The notes beneath the pieces were generated by a model. That model did not search any database, was not told the DNA's origin, and saw nothing but the letters and a program-made list of their open reading frames with translations. Position numbers and translations under genes: made by a program. A DNA stretch of 64,000 bases. Origin: DATCMH01 sp036563505 (GTDB taxonomy: Bacteria > Pseudomonadota > Alphaproteobacteria > Rhizobiales > Beijerinckiaceae). Positions 7,894 to 15,915 of the stretch are shown here, piece by piece; position 1 is the stretch's first letter; every line of letters starts with the position of its first letter. Location of the stretch: positions 286,857-350,856 of the forward strand of contig DATCMH010000022.1 in the NCBI GenBank assembly GCA_036563505.1, read 5' to 3'.

Positions 7894-8499
7894 ATGTCGC
7901 TCCTGTCCCGCCTGCGGCCCATCGCGGTGCCGCTCGTCGCCTTCCTGCTCGGGCTCGCGGCCCTCGGTGCCACCGCGCTCGTCACCCTGACGCCGGCGGG
8001 CCGTCAAGCGGCGCCCTCGGCCATCGGCGGTCCGTTCTCCCTCGTCGACCAAGACGGGCGGTCCGTCACGGAGCGCGACCTCGTCGGCCGGCCCCATCTC
8101 GTGTTCTTCGGGTTCACGCATTGCCCGGACGTGTGCCCGACGACCCTGTTCCAGATCTCGGAAGTCCTGCGGGAGGCCCGTAAGGGCGGGAAAGCGCGCG
8201 ACGTGGAAGCCTACTTCGTCACCGTCGATCCCGAGCGCGATCATCCGGCGGCGCTCAAGAGCTATCTCGGCAGCTTCGACGAGCGCGTGCGCGGCCTCAC
8301 CGGTGATCCTGCGGCGGTGGCCGCCGCGCTCAAGGCCTACAAGGCCTTCTCGCGCAAAGTGCCGACGAAGGACGGCGACTACACCATGGACCATACGGCG
8401 GTCGTCTACCTCATGGACGCGCAGGGCCGTTTCGTCTCGACCTTCAATCCGGCTCGGCCGGCGGCCGAGGCGGCGGCGGAGCTCGCCCGGGCGCTCTGA
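7894..8499 (+). CDS. SCO1/SenC family copper chaperone (thioredoxin fold)
   Basis: 201 residues. An N-terminal membrane anchor (about residues 8-32) is followed by a thioredoxin-like domain with the copper-binding CPDVCP motif in FGFTHCPDVCPTT, and the distal histidine in YTMDHTAVVYLMD. Family members deliver copper to the CuA site of cytochrome c oxidase on the periplasmic side. It follows a small membrane protein gene. Its 3' end overlaps the convergent glycosyltransferase gene by 56 bases. Confidence 0.92.
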   Translation: MSLLSRLRPIAVPLVAFLLGLAALGATALVTLTPAGRQAAPSAIGGPFSLVDQDGRSVTERDLVGRPHLVFFGFTHCPDVCPTTLFQISEVLREARKGGKARDVEAYFVTVDPERDHPAALKSYLGSFDERVRGLTGDPAAVAAALKAYKAFSRKVPTKDGDYTMDHTAVVYLMDAQGRFVSTFNPARPAAEAAAELARAL

Positions 8500-10384
8500 C
8501 ATGCCCTGAGCGCGACGTGCGCGCCAAGCCGTGCTCCGTCTTGTGCCAATGGAACGGGGCTCGCATGAGCTCCCACAGGCCCCGCCACGCCGCGAGTCTC
8601 ACCAGCGCGTAGTAGAAGGGCAGGTCGAGGAGCCAGGGCAGGCAATCCCACCAGCGCCGCCGCGCGAGGCCGACGAAGGCTGTCCCGATCAGGGCGAGCG
8701 GCCCGAGGCCGAGGAGAACCTGGGCGAAGGCGACGAGGGGCAACTCCCAGGGCGACGCCGCCTCGGGCCAGCCGTGCCACGCGAGCAGAAACACCGTGCC
8801 GAGGGCGAGGACGGGATAGACCAGGGCCGTGATCACCGTTCCGCCCACGAGGACGAGAGCCGCGACGTAGCGGCCGAGTCCGAGGCGCCGGCAGGCGTCC
8901 CGCGGCCGGCGCGTGTGGGTCAGGCAAACCTGCAGAAATCCCTTCATCCAGCGCGACCGCTGGCGCAGCCACGGCCCGAAGCGGGACAGCGCCTCCTCGT
9001 AGGTGGGCGAGGCGAGATCCTCGACGTGATAGCCCGCGAGCGCGAGGCGCAAACCGAGATCGGCGTCCTCCGTCACGTTCCAGGCGTCCCAGCCGTGGAG
9101 TTCGCGCAAGGTTTCGGTGCGGAAATGGTTCGAGGTGCCGCCGAGGGGCATGGGCAGGCCGTACGCCGCGAGCGCCGGGTTCACCACGTCGAAGAGCGCC
9201 GCGTACTCGAGGGCGAAGCATCGCGCCAGCCAGCCGTCCGGTCCATTGTCGACGACGAGCCGGGCCTGCAGGCAGGCGACGGACGGGGCGGCGACGCGGA
9301 AGCGCTCCACGGCCAGGCGGAGCTGGTCCGGCGCCGGCACGTCCTCCGCGTCGTAGACCACCGTGAAGGCGCCTCGCGCCAAGGGTAGCGCCACGTTCAG
9401 CGCTCGCGGCTTGGTGCGGGGCTGTCCGTCGGGCGCGACGACGATCTCGAAGCAGCCCGGAAGCTCCATCGCGTCGAGGGCCGCCCGCGTCTCGGCATCG
9501 TCCGCCTCGACCACGAGCTTGATGTCGAGTTTCGCCCGGGGATAGTCGAGGGCGAGCAGCGCAGCGACGAGCCGGGACAGGACGCTGGTTTCGTGCAGGA
9601 GCGGGACAAGGATGGTGTAGACCGGCAGCTCCCGATCCGCTCGGCGGGGACATGCCGGCTCCGCGACGGGCGCATGATGGGCGAGCGCGGCCAGCCTGAG
9701 CGTCACCATGGCGAGGAACAGCGCCGCGGCGAAGGTGCCGAGGAGGAGCGCCAGTGCCGGCAGGACGAAGCTCGCCGGGATCAGCCCCGCGAGGACGATC
9801 AGCACCGCTTTCTGCCAGAGGGTCGCCCCGTCCCGCGCCGAACGGTGCGGCTCCGCCTCGCTCAAGGCGTTGGCCGCGTCCCAAGCCGCCGCTTCGCCGC
9901 AGCGCTGGAGCACCCCTGCGCGCAGCGCCCGGGACGGCATGATGGCGAGGCCCGTGAGCCGGCCCGCCGCGCCGCCCAGGCGCTCGATATCATCGCCGCC
10001 CGGCGCCAGCGCCATGCGAGCGCCGGTGGGATTGAGTTTCAGGCGCAGGAAGCCGGATTGGGCACTCCAGGGGTAGGAGGCGCTCTCGTGGACGAGATCC
10101 CCGTCCTCGATGAAGGGCAAGGCGAGTTCGTCCGCGACGGCCCGGCAATAGGTACGCTCGTCGAGGAGCCCGTGGCGCAGGAGGGCCTCGTGCGGCGTCA
10201 CGCCCGCGCTCTCCGCGAGGCGCACCGCCTCCTCGAGCACGGCGACCGGGACGCCATGAGCCTGGAGAAACGCGAGCGCAGGGGGGAATGCGGGCGGCAG
10301 GGTTGGCGCGGCGTCGCGTTCCGGCGAGATGCCTTGACCCTGAATCGACAAGAGGGGTAGCTCCGACCTTCGAGGCGCCGCCAC
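8444..10384 (-). CDS. Membrane glycosyltransferase family 2 with a GspE/MshE-like N-terminal domain
   Basis: About 646 residues. The N-terminal part (VLEEAVRLAESAGVTPHEALLRHGLLDERTYCRAVADELALPFIED and similar) looks like the GspE/MshE N-terminal domain. Next come two membrane helices and a processive GT2 catalytic domain with VVEADDAET, VVYDAEDVPAP, a TED motif in WNVTEDADLGLR, and RQRSRWMKGF (Q-x-x-RW type). C-terminal membrane helices follow. Such enzymes make or export polysaccharides, using UDP-sugars at the inner membrane. The start is uncertain: GTG 10384 or TTG 10351, the latter with a better GGAG. Upstream in-frame sequence to about 10807 overlaps a divergent gene and is not counted. 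Confidence 0.78.
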   Translation of the reverse strand: MAAPRRSELPLLSIQGQGISPERDAAPTLPPAFPPALAFLQAHGVPVAVLEEAVRLAESAGVTPHEALLRHGLLDERTYCRAVADELALPFIEDGDLVHESASYPWSAQSGFLRLKLNPTGARMALAPGGDDIERLGGAAGRLTGLAIMPSRALRAGVLQRCGEAAAWDAANALSEAEPHRSARDGATLWQKAVLIVLAGLIPASFVLPALALLLGTFAAALFLAMVTLRLAALAHHAPVAEPACPRRADRELPVYTILVPLLHETSVLSRLVAALLALDYPRAKLDIKLVVEADDAETRAALDAMELPGCFEIVVAPDGQPRTKPRALNVALPLARGAFTVVYDAEDVPAPDQLRLAVERFRVAAPSVACLQARLVVDNGPDGWLARCFALEYAALFDVVNPALAAYGLPMPLGGTSNHFRTETLRELHGWDAWNVTEDADLGLRLALAGYHVEDLASPTYEEALSRFGPWLRQRSRWMKGFLQVCLTHTRRPRDACRRLGLGRYVAALVLVGGTVITALVYPVLALGTVFLLAWHGWPEAASPWELPLVAFAQVLLGLGPLALIGTAFVGLARRRWWDCLPWLLDLPFYYALVRLAAWRGLWELMRAPFHWHKTEHGLARTSRSGHVRAPGRAPPPPRPPAEPD

Positions 10385-10400
10385 GTTACGAGGAACCGAG

Positions 10401-11270
10401 ATGCGATCGGAAGCGTCGAAGCGCCCCCGGAAAGCTCTTTGTTCTGGGTTAATGCTGAGTTTCCTGCTCGCCATGCTCGGCGCGGCGCCGTCCGCGCGAA
10501 GCCAGGGCGTGGCGATTCCCAATTTTTGGGACGGCCGCGCCCGGGTCGACCGGCCCGATCCGGCGAGCCTGCGTCCGGTGCGAGTGCTCACCGACGACGA
10601 TTTCCCGCCGCTCCATTTCGCGGGCCCGGACGGTGTGCCGACGGGCTTCTCCGTCGAGCTGGCACGGGCGGCTTGCGAGATCCTGAGCCTCACCTGCACC
10701 ATCCAGGCCCGGCGCTTCGAGACCCTCCTCGACGCTCTCGCCGAGGGGCGGGGCGACCTCGTCGCGGCCGGGATCCCGATCAATGCCGATCTTCGCGCCC
10801 GCTTCACGGCGACGGCACCCTACTTCCGGATCCCGGCCCGCTTCGCCGCGCGACGGGACAAGAACCAGCCTCAGCCCACCGCGTCGGCGCTCGCCGGCAA
10901 GAATGTCGCCGTCGTCGAGAATACGGCGCACCAGGCCTACCTGCAGAGCTACTTCCCGCAGGCCGCGGCGAAGCCTTTCCCCGAGCTCGCGGGCGCGGTC
11001 TCGGCCCTACGGCGCGGCGAGGTGGACTACGTCTTCGCCGACGCGCTCGGCCTCGCGCTCTGGATCGGCGGCACGGAAGCCTCCGATTGCTGCGCCTTCA
11101 CGGGCGGCGCCTATCTCGAAAGCCGTTATTTCGGCGAGGGGGTCGGCTTCATCCTGCGCCGGGACGACGAGGTGCTGCGCCGTGCCTTCGACTACGCCCT
11201 CCAGCGCCTCCATGAGGAGGGGCGCTACGCCGAGCTCTATCTCCGCTTCTTCCCCGTCGGGCTGTTCTGA
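10401..11270 (+). CDS. Periplasmic amino-acid-type substrate-binding protein (SBP_bac_3)
   Basis: 289 residues with a signal peptide (LMLSFLLAMLGAAPSARS, cleavage near residue 35). The mature part reads VRVLTDDDFPPLHFAGPDGVPTGFSVELARAACEIL and later VAVVENTAHQAYLQSYFP and GEVDYVFADALGLALW, the layout of family 3 solute-binding proteins. No permease or ATPase genes lie next to it, so it may work with a distant transporter or as a sensor. It is divergent from the glycosyltransferase, with only a short shared upstream region. Confidence 0.8.
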   Translation: MRSEASKRPRKALCSGLMLSFLLAMLGAAPSARSQGVAIPNFWDGRARVDRPDPASLRPVRVLTDDDFPPLHFAGPDGVPTGFSVELARAACEILSLTCTIQARRFETLLDALAEGRGDLVAAGIPINADLRARFTATAPYFRIPARFAARRDKNQPQPTASALAGKNVAVVENTAHQAYLQSYFPQAAAKPFPELAGAVSALRRGEVDYVFADALGLALWIGGTEASDCCAFTGGAYLESRYFGEGVGFILRRDDEVLRRAFDYALQRLHEEGRYAELYLRFFPVGLF

Positions 11271-11365
11271 CGCGGCAGGCTGGCCGATTGACGGGCGGCC
11301 GTTAAGGCGGTTCTAGGGAGCGACCCTGTCCGCCGCGCAACGCTCGAGCGCCCCAGAGACCTTCG

Positions 11366-13060
11366 ATGACCGATCCCGATCTCCTCCGTGCCGCCGCCGC
11401 CTGGCCCTTCGAGGAGGCGCGCAAGCTCGTCGCGCGGGTCGAGCGCACGGGTCAGAAAGAGGTTCTGTTCGAGACGGGCTACGGACCCTCGGGCCTGCCG
11501 CATATCGGCACCTTCGGCGAGGTGGCGCGCACCTCCATGGTGCGCCACGCCTTCCGCGCGCTCACCGAGGACATGATCCCGACCCGCCTCGTCGCCTTCT
11601 CCGACGATATGGACGGGTTGCGCAAGGTGCCCGACAACGTGCCGAACCGGGAGGCGATGGCGCGGGCGCTCAACCTGCCGCTGACTCAGGTGCCCGACCC
11701 CTTCGGCACACACGAGAGCTTCGGCCATCACAACAACGCGCGGCTGCGCGCTTTTCTCGACCAGTTCGGCTTCGAGTACGAGTTCCTCTCGGCCACGGAC
11801 TGCTACCGCTCGGGCCGCTTTGACGCGATGCTGCTCAGGGTTCTGGAACGCTACGACGCCGTGATGGCGGTGATGCTGCCCTCGCTGCGCGCCGAGCGGC
11901 AGCAGACCTACTCCGCCTTCCTGCCGCTCCATCCCCGCACGGGCCACGTGATGCAGGTGCCCGTCGACGAGGTGCGGGTCGCGAGCGGCACCATCGTCTG
12001 GCGCGACCCGGAGACGGGGGAGCATTTCGAGACGCCCGTCACCGGCGGCCACGCCAAGCTGCAATGGAAGCCCGACTGGGCCATGCGCTGGGCGGCGCTT
12101 GGCGTCGACTACGAGATGGCGGGCAAGGACCTGATCGACTCGGTGAAGCTCTCGGGTGAGATCGCGAGGGTGCTCGGCGCCGCGCCGCCGGAGGGCTTCA
12201 ACTACGAACTCTTCCTCGACGAGACGGGGAGCAAGATTTCGAAGTCCAAGGGCAACGGCCTCACCATCGAGGACTGGCTAACCTACGGCACGCCCGAGAG
12301 CCTCGCCCTGTTCATGTACAACAAGCCGCGAGAGGCCAAGCGCCTGTTCTTCGACGTGATCCCGCGCCAGGTCGACGACTATCTCTCCTTCCTGGAGAAG
12401 TACCCGAACCAGGACGGCAAGCTGAGGCTCGGCAACCCGGTCTGGCACATTCATGCGGGCGACCCGCCGCCGCCGGAGCTCGTCTCGTCGGCCGGATCGA
12501 ACCAGCCCGGGACGACGATCTCTTTCTCGATGCTCCTCAACCTCGTGGCCGTGGCGAATTCGGAAGACCCGGGCGTGCTCTGGGGCTTCATCCGCCGCTA
12601 CGCGCCGGGCGCCTCGCCGCAGACGCATCCGCGCCTCGACCGGCTCGTCGGCCACGCGGTCGCCTATTACCGCGACTTCGTGCGCCCGGCGAAGGTGTAT
12701 CGTTCGCCGACTGACAGCGAGCGGCAAGCCTTGCAGGAACTCGCGGACGCTTTCGCGCCGCACGAGGGCTCGACCGACTCGGACGCGCTGCAGGCCGTCG
12801 TCTACGATGTCGGCCGGCGCCACTTTCCCGACACCTCGGGCAAGTCGAAGAGCCCCGACGGACGCCCGGGCGTGTCCCAGGCTTGGTTCGCGACGCTTTA
12901 CCAGATCCTGCTCGGCCAGGAGCGCGGCCCGCGCTTCGGCTCGTTCGCGGCCCTTTACGGCGTCGCCGAGACGCGCCGTCTCATCGCCCGCGCGCTATCT
13001 GGCGAGCTGATCCGCGAGCATGAGGATTTCCTGCGCGACCGGGCACTCAAGGTCGCTTAG
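11366..13060 (+). CDS. lysK: Lysine--tRNA ligase, class I
   Basis: 564 residues. This is the archaeal-type class I synthetase that many alphaproteobacteria use instead of class II LysS. The HIGH-like signature is in GPSGLPHIGTFGE near residue 45 and the KMSKS-like loop KISKSKGN is near residue 290. The length fits the family. It attaches lysine to tRNA-Lys in the cytoplasm. The gene stands alone, with a toxin-antitoxin pair convergent just downstream. Confidence 0.95.
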   Translation: MTDPDLLRAAAAWPFEEARKLVARVERTGQKEVLFETGYGPSGLPHIGTFGEVARTSMVRHAFRALTEDMIPTRLVAFSDDMDGLRKVPDNVPNREAMARALNLPLTQVPDPFGTHESFGHHNNARLRAFLDQFGFEYEFLSATDCYRSGRFDAMLLRVLERYDAVMAVMLPSLRAERQQTYSAFLPLHPRTGHVMQVPVDEVRVASGTIVWRDPETGEHFETPVTGGHAKLQWKPDWAMRWAALGVDYEMAGKDLIDSVKLSGEIARVLGAAPPEGFNYELFLDETGSKISKSKGNGLTIEDWLTYGTPESLALFMYNKPREAKRLFFDVIPRQVDDYLSFLEKYPNQDGKLRLGNPVWHIHAGDPPPPELVSSAGSNQPGTTISFSMLLNLVAVANSEDPGVLWGFIRRYAPGASPQTHPRLDRLVGHAVAYYRDFVRPAKVYRSPTDSERQALQELADAFAPHEGSTDSDALQAVVYDVGRRHFPDTSGKSKSPDGRPGVSQAWFATLYQILLGQERGPRFGSFAALYGVAETRRLIARALSGELIREHEDFLRDRALKVA

Positions 13061-13072
13061 CTCGGCCTAAGT

Positions 13073-13366
13073 TCACCTGAACAGCAGCCGTTCGTAGTCC
13101 CTTGCCTGATGCAAAACGCGCAGGATCTCGATCGCTGAACTCCGCACACGGTAGAACACGATGTAGCTTCCGACGGCCATCCGTCGGATGCCTCGTTGCG
13201 GGTACCGGAGTGTCAGCGGATACCGGAACGGTGATAGAAGCAGTGAGAGGCAGCGTTCTTCGAGCCGCAGAACTATCCTCTCGGCGGCGTCAGGATCGTC
13301 ACGAGTGATGTAGCTGCCGATCTCGTCGATGTCGCGTCGCGCCACCTCGGTGACGACGAGCCTCAT
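13073..13366 (-). CDS. RelE/ParE-family toxin
   Basis: 97 residues: MRLVVTEVARRDIDEIGSYI at the N-terminus, then a helical hairpin and a beta-sheet core ending EILRVLHQARDYERLLF. The spaced arginines and the C-terminal ILRVLHxxRD signature are typical of ParE-like toxins. The start ATG overlaps the antitoxin stop (ATGA), so the toxin is translationally coupled behind the antitoxin. ParE toxins poison gyrase and RelE toxins cut mRNA; this one looks more ParE-like. Confidence 0.85.
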   Translation of the reverse strand: MRLVVTEVARRDIDEIGSYITRDDPDAAERIVLRLEERCLSLLLSPFRYPLTLRYPQRGIRRMAVGSYIVFYRVRSSAIEILRVLHQARDYERLLFR

Positions 13367-13638
13367 CGAATGGGCTGCGGGACCGAAGATCTGTAACGAG
13401 CTTTCAGCTCCGCGAACACCTCCTCCGCCGGGCTAACACGCCCAGCTTCGGCATCTTCAAGGCCCTCGGCGAGAGCAGCGTCTAGATCGGCAAGACTAAG
13501 CGCGAGCTCCGCACCTCCGGCGTGGAGACGTTCGACACCCTCGCGCAGGGCGGAAGCCCGGTCGGGAAAGACGCCGTCCGCGATGAGTTCGTCGAGACGC
13601 GCAACAGTGTCATCGTCCAAGGTTACGGTCACTATCAT
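13363..13638 (-). CDS. ParD-like antitoxin (ribbon-helix-helix)
   Basis: 91 residues from ATG 13638; a TTG two codons earlier is less likely. The N-terminus MIVTVTLDDDTVARLDELIADGVFPDRASALREGVERL fits a ribbon-helix-helix DNA-binding fold. The acidic C-terminus (DAEAGRVSPAEEVFAELKARY) resembles the toxin-wrapping tail of ParD antitoxins. It precedes and overlaps the toxin gene. Autoregulation of the pair is expected for the family, but I found no clear operator. Confidence 0.85.
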   Translation of the reverse strand: MIVTVTLDDDTVARLDELIADGVFPDRASALREGVERLHAGGAELALSLADLDAALAEGLEDAEAGRVSPAEEVFAELKARYRSSVPQPIR

Positions 13639-13688
13639 TGGCAAACTCTAATTCAGCGCCCGATGATAACGCGGAAGCCTGCTCCGCG

Positions 13689-14321
13689 TCACTGCCGCGC
13701 CCACATCACGCGGGCGAGCCAGGCCACCTCGCTCATCGGCACGATGCGGTCCGGGTGGGCGGGGTTGAGGGAGGCGAGTTCCAGGGTTTTGGCGGTGCGG
13801 CGCTTCAGCTCCTTCGCGGTCACCTCGCCGCTCGTCAGGCGCACCACCACCCGGTCGCCCTTGCGCACGTTGGCGGTGGGGGAGACGATGAGCACGTCGC
13901 CGTCGCGATAGAGCGGCAGCATGGAGTCACCCGACACCTCGAGGGCGAACACCTTCTCGTCGGCGAAGTCGGGGAAATCGATCTCCTCCCAGCCCGGGCC
14001 GCCGGTGGGCAGGCCTTCCTCGGTGAAGATCCGCCCGGCCCCGGCCTGGGTCATGCCGATGAGGGGGACGATGGAGCGCCGCGGGCCCGAGCGCTGGTCC
14101 ACGAGGCTCAGGAACTCGTCCAGGCTCGCGCCGGTGGCGGTGAGAATCTTGGAGACCGACTCGGTCGAGGGCCAGCGCCGGCGCCCGTCGGGGCTGATGC
14201 GCTTCGATTTGTTGAAGCTCGTCGCGTCGAGACCGGCCCGGCGGGCGAGCCCGGAGGCCGAGAGGCCATAGCGCGCCGCCAGCCGATCGATCGCGGCCCA
14301 GATCCGGTCGTGAGACAGCAT
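13689..14321 (-). CDS. LexA/CI-like S24 peptidase repressor with HTH domain
   Basis: 210 residues. Residues 1-75 look like a helix-turn-helix domain (LSASGLARRAGLDATSFNKSKR). The C-terminal S24 peptidase domain has the serine in EVSGDSMLPLYRDGDVLIV and the lysine in GEVTAKELKRR. An Ala-Gly in MTQAGAGRIF is a plausible self-cleavage site. Such proteins are phage-type or stress-responsive repressors that inactivate themselves by cleavage. It is not the canonical LexA. A perfect inverted repeat at 14348-14363 just upstream is a candidate self-operator. Confidence 0.85.
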   Translation of the reverse strand: MLSHDRIWAAIDRLAARYGLSASGLARRAGLDATSFNKSKRISPDGRRRWPSTESVSKILTATGASLDEFLSLVDQRSGPRRSIVPLIGMTQAGAGRIFTEEGLPTGGPGWEEIDFPDFADEKVFALEVSGDSMLPLYRDGDVLIVSPTANVRKGDRVVVRLTSGEVTAKELKRRTAKTLELASLNPAHPDRIVPMSEVAWLARVMWARQ

Positions 14322-14347
14322 GACGAGCTTCCGAGAGAGGATGCGAA

Positions 14348-14363
14348 GGTCACGAATGTGACC
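14348..14363. promoter_or_regulatory. Candidate operator for the S24 repressor
   Basis: The perfect dyad GGTCAC-GAAT-GTGACC lies 27 bases upstream of the repressor start. A less GC-rich stretch that could hold promoter elements adjoins it. Its position suits autoregulation. No binding evidence exists beyond symmetry and location. Confidence 0.5.
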
Positions 14364-14491
14364 GCAACCATAGCTTTAGGAAAATAAAGGGTATCGCTCG
14401 GTGGTGCAAGCCGGGAGGCCGGGCGTTGCGGCCTTGGCTAGGCGCCGCTACTGAACCGGGATCGAGAGGCGCGGCCCAGGGCGACCGGCTG

Positions 14492-14836
14492 ATGGCAACC
14501 ATCTACAAGATCTGTCCCGCCGAGCTCTGGCGGGAGGCTGAGCGCGCCGGCCTGTTCCGCGGCGCGCCGGTCGACCTGCAGGACGGCTACATCCATTTCT
14601 CCACCGCGGCCCAGGTCGCCGAGACCGCGGCCAAGCACTTCGCGGGGGAGCGGGACCTTCTCCTCGTGGCGGTGGACGACGGGGAGCTCGGTCCGGCCCT
14701 GCGCTACGAGCCGTCCCGCGGCGGCGCCCTGTTCCCGCATCTCTACGCGCCGCTCCCCTTGGACCGGGTGCGCTGGGTCAAGCCCCTGCCCCTGGGCGAG
14801 GACGGCCGGCACCTCTTCCCGGAGCTTGCCCCGTGA
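14492..14836 (+). CDS. DUF952 family protein
   Basis: 114 residues: IYKICPAELWREAERAGLFRG near the start, GYIHFSTAAQVAETAAKHFAGE, and FPHLYAPLPLDRVRWVKPL. These are the conserved blocks of DUF952, a small cytosolic family of unknown function often encoded beside pyrD in alphaproteobacteria. The start ATG 14492 is chosen because upstream codons are not conserved-looking. It overlaps pyrD by four bases (GTGA), so the pair is one operon. Confidence 0.85.
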   Translation: MATIYKICPAELWREAERAGLFRGAPVDLQDGYIHFSTAAQVAETAAKHFAGERDLLLVAVDDGELGPALRYEPSRGGALFPHLYAPLPLDRVRWVKPLPLGEDGRHLFPELAP

Positions 14837-15915
14837 TCGGCCCGCTCTACGCCCTGGCGCGGCCCGTCCTTCACGCGCTCGATCCGGAGACGGCGCACCA
14901 GCTGACCATCCGCGGCCTCGCGCTCCTGCCGCCCCGCCCCGTGCGAGATGATCCGCGCCTCGCGGTGAAGGCCTTCGGGCAGCTCTTCCCGAACCCGATC
15001 GGGCTCGCGGCCGGTTACGACAAGCAGGCGGAGGTGCCGGACCAGCTGCTCGGGCTCGGTTTCGGCTTCGTCGAAGTCGGCGGCGTGGTGCCAAAGCCGC
15101 AAGCCGGCAATCTAAAGCCCCGGGTGTTCCGCCTGCCCCGGGACGGTGCCATCATCAACCGCTACGGCCTCAACAGCGAGGGATTGGAAGCGGTCGCCGG
15201 CCGCCTCGCCCGGCGGCGCGGCCGGTCCGGAAGCGTCGGGGTTAACATCGGCGCCAACAAGGACGCGTCCGACCGAATCGCCGACTACGTCGCCTGCGTC
15301 GAGGCCCTGTGCGGCTTGGGCGCCTTCCTCACGGTGAACGTCTCTTCGCCCAACACGCCGGGTCTGCGCGACCTGCAGGGCGAGGCCTTCCTCGACGAGC
15401 TCCTCGCCCGGGCGCTGGCGGCCCGCGACGCCGCCGACGCGCGGGCGGGCTCGCGCACCGCGATCCTGCTCAAGATCGCCCCCGACATCAGCCTCGAGAC
15501 GCTCGATGCCATCGTGGCGACGGCCCTGCGCCGCGGTATCGATGGGCTCGTGGTCGCGAACACCACCGTCGCCCGGCCCGCGAGCCTGCAGGAGACGGCG
15601 CTGGCGAAGGAGACGGGCGGGCTCTCAGGCAAACCGCTCTTCGCGCCGTCGACAAAGCTCCTCGCCGAGACGTATCTGCGGGTGGAGGGTCGGGTGCCTC
15701 TCGTCGGCGTCGGCGGCGTCGACTCGGCCGAGGCCGCCTTCGCCAAGATCCGCGCCGGGGCGAGCCTCGTGCAGCTCTACTCCGCCTTGGTCTATCAGGG
15801 GCCGGCGCTGGTGGGCGCCCTCAAGGCGGGCCTGCTGGAGCGGATCGGGGCGAAGCCGCTCGAAAGCTTCGTCGGCCGCGACGCATCCGCGATCGCCCGC
15901 GGCGAGGCGTTTTAA
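14833..15915 (+). CDS. pyrD: Dihydroorotate dehydrogenase (quinone), class 2
   Basis: 360 residues. Motifs are NPIGLAAGYDKQAE, IINRYGLNSEG, NIGANKDASD, VNVSSPNTPGLRDLQ (with the catalytic serine of class 2 enzymes), LVVANTTV, and the C-terminal FMN phosphate site GVGGVDSAEAAFAKIRAGASLVQLYS. It oxidises dihydroorotate to orotate in pyrimidine synthesis, passing electrons to membrane quinone through an N-terminal amphipathic helix. It starts at GTG 14833, overlapping the DUF952 stop, and ends four bases into the convergent MATE gene. Confidence 0.96.
   Translation: MIGPLYALARPVLHALDPETAHQLTIRGLALLPPRPVRDDPRLAVKAFGQLFPNPIGLAAGYDKQAEVPDQLLGLGFGFVEVGGVVPKPQAGNLKPRVFRLPRDGAIINRYGLNSEGLEAVAGRLARRRGRSGSVGVNIGANKDASDRIADYVACVEALCGLGAFLTVNVSSPNTPGLRDLQGEAFLDELLARALAARDAADARAGSRTAILLKIAPDISLETLDAIVATALRRGIDGLVVANTTVARPASLQETALAKETGGLSGKPLFAPSTKLLAETYLRVEGRVPLVGVGGVDSAEAAFAKIRAGASLVQLYSALVYQGPALVGALKAGLLERIGAKPLESFVGRDASAIARGEAF

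Noticed and set aside
10385..10807. N-terminal extension of the glycosyltransferase frame
   Set aside because: It overlaps the divergent binding-protein gene, and its Ser/Arg-rich sequence does not look like a real domain.
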